DNA of 12,314 nucleotides from Cyclobacteriaceae bacterium (GTDB lineage Bacteria > Bacteroidota > Bacteroidia > Cytophagales > Cyclobacteriaceae). A program made the position numbers and the translations under genes. Shown in pieces: positions 9,245 to 12,314 of this stretch; within the stretch, counting starts at the first letter, position 1; each line of letters begins with the position of its first letter. Below the pieces are notes generated by a model. That model did no database searches. It was not told the DNA's origin and saw only the letters and a list, made by a program, of their open reading frames with translations. The stretch covers positions 1 through 12,314 of the forward strand of contig JAUUZS010000057.1 of NCBI GenBank assembly GCA_030589835.1, written 5' to 3'.

Positions 9245-10270
9245 TTATGTCATCAATACAGGCTTTACCTTACCCAAATTTTTGAGTGCGTATCCGGTTC
9301 CTCTTACTACAACCCTCAACGGATCTTCGGCAATATGCAAAGGTAATTTCGTTTTTAATGCCAATCTTTTGTCTAGTCCTCTTAGCAGCGCACCTCCACC
9401 GGTCAAATGAATGCCATTATCATAAATATCGGCACTCAATTCCGGCGGTGAAATCTCCAGGGCCTTCAATACAGATTCTTCTACTTTTGAAACCGATTTG
9501 TCTATGGCAAAAGCGATTTCGGAATAGGATATTTTGATAACCTTAGGAATACCAGTCATAAGGTCTCTGCCTCTAACTTCATAATCGTCAGGCCCATCAT
9601 CCAATTCAGTTAGCGCTGAACCAACCTCAATTTTAATTTTTTCTGCCGTACGCTCACCAATCAGTAAGTTATGTTGGCGTCTCATATAATCAAGAATATC
9701 TTTATTGAAGGTATCCCCGGCAATGCGAATGGATTGATTACAAACAATTCCCGATAAAGCAATTATTGCAATTTCTGTGGTTCCGCCTCCAATATCTACG
9801 ATCATTGATCCCACAGGCCGGTCGATATCAATCCCTATACCTAAAGCCGCAGCTATTGGTTCATGGATCATATATACTTCCTTGGCCCCGGCATGTTCGG
9901 CAGAATCTCGAACTGCCCTTTTTTCAACTTCTGTAATTCCTGAAGGAATACAAATTATCATTCTATGGGAAGTAGGCAACCATTTTTTGCCGTTGTCTAT
10001 CATTTTGATCATGCCGCGAATCATATGCTCTGCAGCATGAAAATCAGCAATAACACCATCCTTCAATGGCCGGATGGTCTTTATATTTTCATGCGTTTTT
10101 TCATGCATCTGCATGGCTTCCGTGCCGATGGCCAAAACCTTGTTTGTGTTTTTATCTATTGCAATGATCGACGGCTCATCCACAACAATCTTGTCCTTGT
10201 TCATTATCAGGGTATTGGCAGTACCAAGATCTATTGCAATATCACTAGTAAAAAAATCAAATAATCCCAT
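9245..10270 (-). CDS. mreB: actin-like cell shape protein MreB
   Basis: MreB is a cytoplasmic actin homologue. It forms curved membrane-bound filaments that orient the Rod complex during elongation. The actin-fold nucleotide motifs are all visible: D14-LGTAN (phosphate 1), D159-IGGGTTE (phosphate 2) and the adenosine motif TGGGALLRGLD ending at D300. The typical segments IPSGITEVEKRAV and HEPIAAALG are also present. The N-terminus, MGLFDFF, is hydrophobic and may help membrane binding. At 341 residues it is a full-length protein. It is the first gene of mreB-mreC-mreD-mrdA-rodA. The purH stop lies 90 bases upstream. I found no convincing promoter in that gap, so transcription could be its own or could continue from purH. 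Confidence 0.98.
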   Translation of the reverse strand: MGLFDFFTSDIAIDLGTANTLIMNKDKIVVDEPSIIAIDKNTNKVLAIGTEAMQMHEKTHENIKTIRPLKDGVIADFHAAEHMIRGMIKMIDNGKKWLPTSHRMIICIPSGITEVEKRAVRDSAEHAGAKEVYMIHEPIAAALGIGIDIDRPVGSMIVDIGGGTTEIAIIALSGIVCNQSIRIAGDTFNKDILDYMRRQHNLLIGERTAEKIKIEVGSALTELDDGPDDYEVRGRDLMTGIPKVIKISYSEIAFAIDKSVSKVEESVLKALEISPPELSADIYDNGIHLTGGGALLRGLDKRLALKTKLPLHIAEDPLRVVVRGTGYALKNLGKVKPVLMT

Positions 10271-10324
10271 ATGAATATATTAAAGTTAACGGGCTCGGAA
10301 GTTAGCAATCAGAAATATATATCT

Positions 10325-10341
10325 AAGTGTAATAAACACTT
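10325..10341 (-). terminator. small hairpin between purH and mreB
   Basis: AAGTGT (10325-10330) and ACACTT (10336-10341) form a perfect 6-bp stem around a 5-base loop. It starts about 20 bases after the purH stop on the minus strand. The stem is weak and is followed by AGATATAT, not a T run, so if it ends transcription it does so inefficiently. It may attenuate read-through into mreB, or it may be chance in an AT-rich gap. Confidence 0.25.
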
Positions 10342-10360
10342 TTATCTTACTTACAAATTT

Positions 10361-11887
10361 TTAATGTTTAAAATGTCTTGTGCCGGTAAATACCATGGCC
10401 ATATCTTTTTTGTCGCAATACTCAATGGAGTCCTTATCACGTATAGATCCTCCAGGCTGAATAACTGCTTTTATACCTACTTCATCAGCAATTTCTACAC
10501 AGTCCGGAAATGGGAAAAAAGCATCAGATGCCATTACGGCACCCTTCAAAGAAAGCTTAAATGTTTCTGCTTTTTTTATCGCCTGCATCAAGGCATCGAC
10601 CCGTGAAGTCTGGCCTACCCCACTGGCAATTAATTGTCCGTTGTTTGCCAATATAATGGTATTAGATTTTGTGTGCTTACAAATTTTACTCGCAAACAAG
10701 AGTGCATCATTTTCATCACTCGATGTTGCCCGTGAAGTTACAAGCTCAAGATCGGCCAGTGCATCGGTTTTAAGGTCCCTATCCTGCTCAATGACACCAT
10801 TCAGTATGCTTTTGAATTGCTTTGTGGTAGATAGCTCTGCTTTTTTCTTTAGTAAAATTCTGTTTTTCTTAAGCTTCAGGATTTCTAATGCTTCGTCTGT
10901 AAAGTCTGGTGCAGCGAGAATCTCAAAAAACAATTTGTGTATTTCCTGTGCTGCTTCCGCATCGACAATTTTATTGGTAATCAGCACTCCGCCGAAGGCT
11001 GAAATGGTATCGGCCTCAAAGGATTTTAAATAGGCCTCTTTTACCGATGATCCTGTGGCACAGCCGCATGCGTTGGTGTGTTTGAGAATGGCAAAAGCTG
11101 TTTCATCTCCAAATTCTTCGATCAGACAAACTGCAGCATCTACATCTACAAGATTATTATATGACAACTCCTTTCCGTGGATTTGGTCAAACAGCTCTCC
11201 AAGATCACCATAAAAAACACCCTCCTGATGTGGGTTTTCTCCATATCTTAAGGTCTTGCTTTGCCGTGTGCTGTTTTTAAAACTAGGTACTTCATCCCCG
11301 GCATTCAAATACGTGAATATTGCGGTATCATAATGCGAAGAAATATCAAAAGCCTTGGCCGCAAATAATTTTCGCTGATCTATATTCGTTTCACCGTTTT
11401 GGCCCTGGAGCAATTCCTCAACATCCTTGTACTGTTCCATGGACGAAACTACGAGTACGTCTTTAAAATTTTTGGCCGCAGCCCTAATCAGGGAAATTCC
11501 TCCAATATCAATCTTTTCGATGATATCCTGCTGGCTTGCTCCCGAAGCAACCGTAGCCTCAAAAGGATATAAATCTACGATTACCAAATCAATTGATGGA
11601 ATATCATATTCCTTCATTTGATCAATATCACTCTCATTATCCCTTCGCGACAAAATTCCACCAAAAACCTTTGGATGAAGTGTTTTTACCCTACCCCCAA
11701 GAATGGACGGATAACTCGTTAATTCCTCTACAGGGGTAACAGGAACCCCAACTTCTTCAATGAATTTTTGAGTGCCGCCGGTAGAGAAAAGCTGGACTCC
11801 ATTTTCATGGAGAAGTTTTATAATTGGCTCAAGATTATCTTTATGATATACAGATATTAATGCTGAATTGATCTTCTTTTGAGACAT
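10361..11887 (-). CDS. purH: bifunctional AICAR transformylase / IMP cyclohydrolase
   Basis: PurH catalyses the last two steps of purine synthesis. It transfers a formyl group from 10-formyl-tetrahydrofolate to AICAR and then closes the ring to give IMP. The N-terminal cyclohydrolase domain (about 1-190) has the MGS-like fold, with STGGT at 35-39 and GGRVKTLHP at 64-72. The C-terminal transformylase domain (about 195-508) carries the catalytic K269-H270 in the motif KHTNACG. The protein ends in TGTRHFKH, a usual family C-terminus. At 508 residues it is close to the E. coli enzyme (529). A well-matched promoter lies just upstream, and purN is the next gene upstream on the same strand. Confidence 0.97.
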   Translation of the reverse strand: MSQKKINSALISVYHKDNLEPIIKLLHENGVQLFSTGGTQKFIEEVGVPVTPVEELTSYPSILGGRVKTLHPKVFGGILSRRDNESDIDQMKEYDIPSIDLVIVDLYPFEATVASGASQQDIIEKIDIGGISLIRAAAKNFKDVLVVSSMEQYKDVEELLQGQNGETNIDQRKLFAAKAFDISSHYDTAIFTYLNAGDEVPSFKNSTRQSKTLRYGENPHQEGVFYGDLGELFDQIHGKELSYNNLVDVDAAVCLIEEFGDETAFAILKHTNACGCATGSSVKEAYLKSFEADTISAFGGVLITNKIVDAEAAQEIHKLFFEILAAPDFTDEALEILKLKKNRILLKKKAELSTTKQFKSILNGVIEQDRDLKTDALADLELVTSRATSSDENDALLFASKICKHTKSNTIILANNGQLIASGVGQTSRVDALMQAIKKAETFKLSLKGAVMASDAFFPFPDCVEIADEVGIKAVIQPGGSIRDKDSIEYCDKKDMAMVFTGTRHFKH

Positions 11888-11914
11888 TGAATTTTATTAT
11901 TTCGTTATGGGACG

Positions 11915-11945
11915 CAAAAGTACTTTTTTAATGTTTATTTTTCAA
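11915..11945 (-). promoter_or_regulatory. purH promoter, Bacteroidota type
   Basis: Read on the minus strand, TTG (11945-11943) is followed after 20 bases by TACTTTTG (11922-11915), a perfect match to the -7 consensus TAnnTTTG of the primary sigma factor in this phylum. The expected transcription start is near 11908, so the leader before the purH ATG (11887) would be about 20 bases. A second TTTTG at 11951-11947 could also act as the -33 element. This suggests that purH has its own promoter even though purN is upstream. Confidence 0.65.
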
Positions 11946-11967
11946 TCAAAATCCAAATAGCTTATTG

Positions 11968-12000
11968 ATTTTCAGTGACTTTCTGAAAGTAAATGAAAAT
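11968..12000. repeat. 33-base imperfect palindrome between purN and purH
   Basis: ATTTTCA (11968-11974), GTG, ACTTTC (11978-11983), a central T at 11984, GAAAGT (11985-11990), AAA, TGAAAAT (11994-12000). The two arms match at 13 of 16 positions and are symmetrical about the central base, with only the 3-base spacers differing. It sits about 20 bases upstream of the purH -33 element and 18 bases after the purN stop. Further TTTCAG copies occur at 11970-11975 and 12006-12011, with CTGAAA at 11983-11988. It could be an operator for purH. It is less likely to be a terminator for purN, since no T run follows it. Confidence 0.5.
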
Positions 12001-12018
12001 AGCGATTTCAGAATTGAC

Positions 12019-12314
12019 TCATTCCAGTATTACTTGCTCGATGACCTTTGGATAATGCGCGTATTCGAGTTTATGAATTTTGTTTGCAACATCGTCAGCG
12101 GTATCAGAGGGACCTACCTTGCATTTGGCCTGGAATATAATGTTGCCCTCATCATATGCTGCATTTACCCAATGAATAGTAATGCCAGATTCCTTCTCTT
12201 TATTTTTGACGACTGCTTCGTGAACATGGCTTCCATACATCCCCTTTCCTCCATATTTTGGCAGCAGCGCCGGATGGATATTTACCATTTTGCTGTCAAA
12301 ATTTTTTATCAATC
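12019..12314 (-). CDS. purN: phosphoribosylglycinamide formyltransferase PurN, C-terminal part
   Basis: PurN transfers a formyl group from 10-formyl-tetrahydrofolate to GAR, the third step of purine synthesis. Only the last 98 or so codons lie in the window, and the frame runs off the right edge. The TTG near the edge (12310-12312) is an internal leucine and not a start. Catalytic residues are visible: the Asn and His of NIHPALLP (N codon at 12280-12282) and the Asp in NAAYDEGNIIFQAK. The KGMYG-x-x-VHEAV segment and the C-terminal stretch ending in VIEQVILE fit the family. purH follows on the same strand after 131 bases, a gap that holds a separate purH promoter. Confidence 0.93.
   Translation of the reverse strand, partial: LIKNFDSKMVNIHPALLPKYGGKGMYGSHVHEAVVKNKEKESGITIHWVNAAYDEGNIIFQAKCKVGPSDTADDVANKIHKLEYAHYPKVIEQVILE

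Noticed and set aside
10271..10606. 111-codon plus-strand frame starting in the mreB-purH gap
   Set aside because: Most of it is antisense to the purH 3' end, and it has no promoter, ribosome site or recognisable product.
10641..11033. 130-codon open frame on the plus strand
   Set aside because: It is antisense to the transformylase domain of purH. The serine-rich product is what the complement of a real gene often gives.

Overview
The window looks like chromosome from a member of the Bacteroidota, probably close to the Cytophagales. I judge this from protein sequence and gene order, without any database search. The DNA is AT-rich. The ATP synthase beta subunit carries a large internal insertion of the kind I associate with this phylum. 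The epsilon subunit is a short 82-residue form, and atpD-atpC stands apart from the other ATP synthase genes. One promoter (before purH) matches the phylum's TTG-N20-TAnnTTTG pattern exactly, and start regions mostly lack a clear Shine-Dalgarno sequence.

Layout, left to right. tRNA-Asn(GTT) lies on the minus strand at 11-84. The atpD-atpC pair is on the plus strand (274-2043) and ends in a strong intrinsic terminator (2067-2096). A minus-strand pair follows: tdk (thymidine kinase, 2909-3511) and then recO (2203-2883). Divergent from tdk is an unrecognised 343-residue cytoplasmic-looking protein on the plus strand (3661-4692). The rest is on the minus strand and is transcribed from right to left: a truncated purN at the window edge (12019-12314), purH (10361-11887), then the elongasome cluster mreB-mreC-mreD-mrdA(PBP2)-rodA (10270 down to 4817).

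How the genes work together. atpD and atpC encode parts of the F1 sector. purN and purH supply the two formyl-transfer steps of purine synthesis and the final step to IMP. MreB, MreC, MreD, PBP2 and RodA form the Rod complex, which builds lateral peptidoglycan. These five genes are tightly packed with gaps or overlaps of 8 bases or fewer. Start codons weaken along the operon (ATG, ATG, ATG, GTG, TTG), and the rodA TTG overlaps the mrdA stop codon. Tdk and RecO serve nucleotide salvage and recombinational repair.

I see no mobile element, CRISPR array, phage gene, toxin-antitoxin pair or defence module. The window is mainly conserved housekeeping sequence. The least explained items are the 343-residue protein and a 33-base imperfect palindrome just upstream of the purH promoter. 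No stretch longer than 300 bases lacks a gene.
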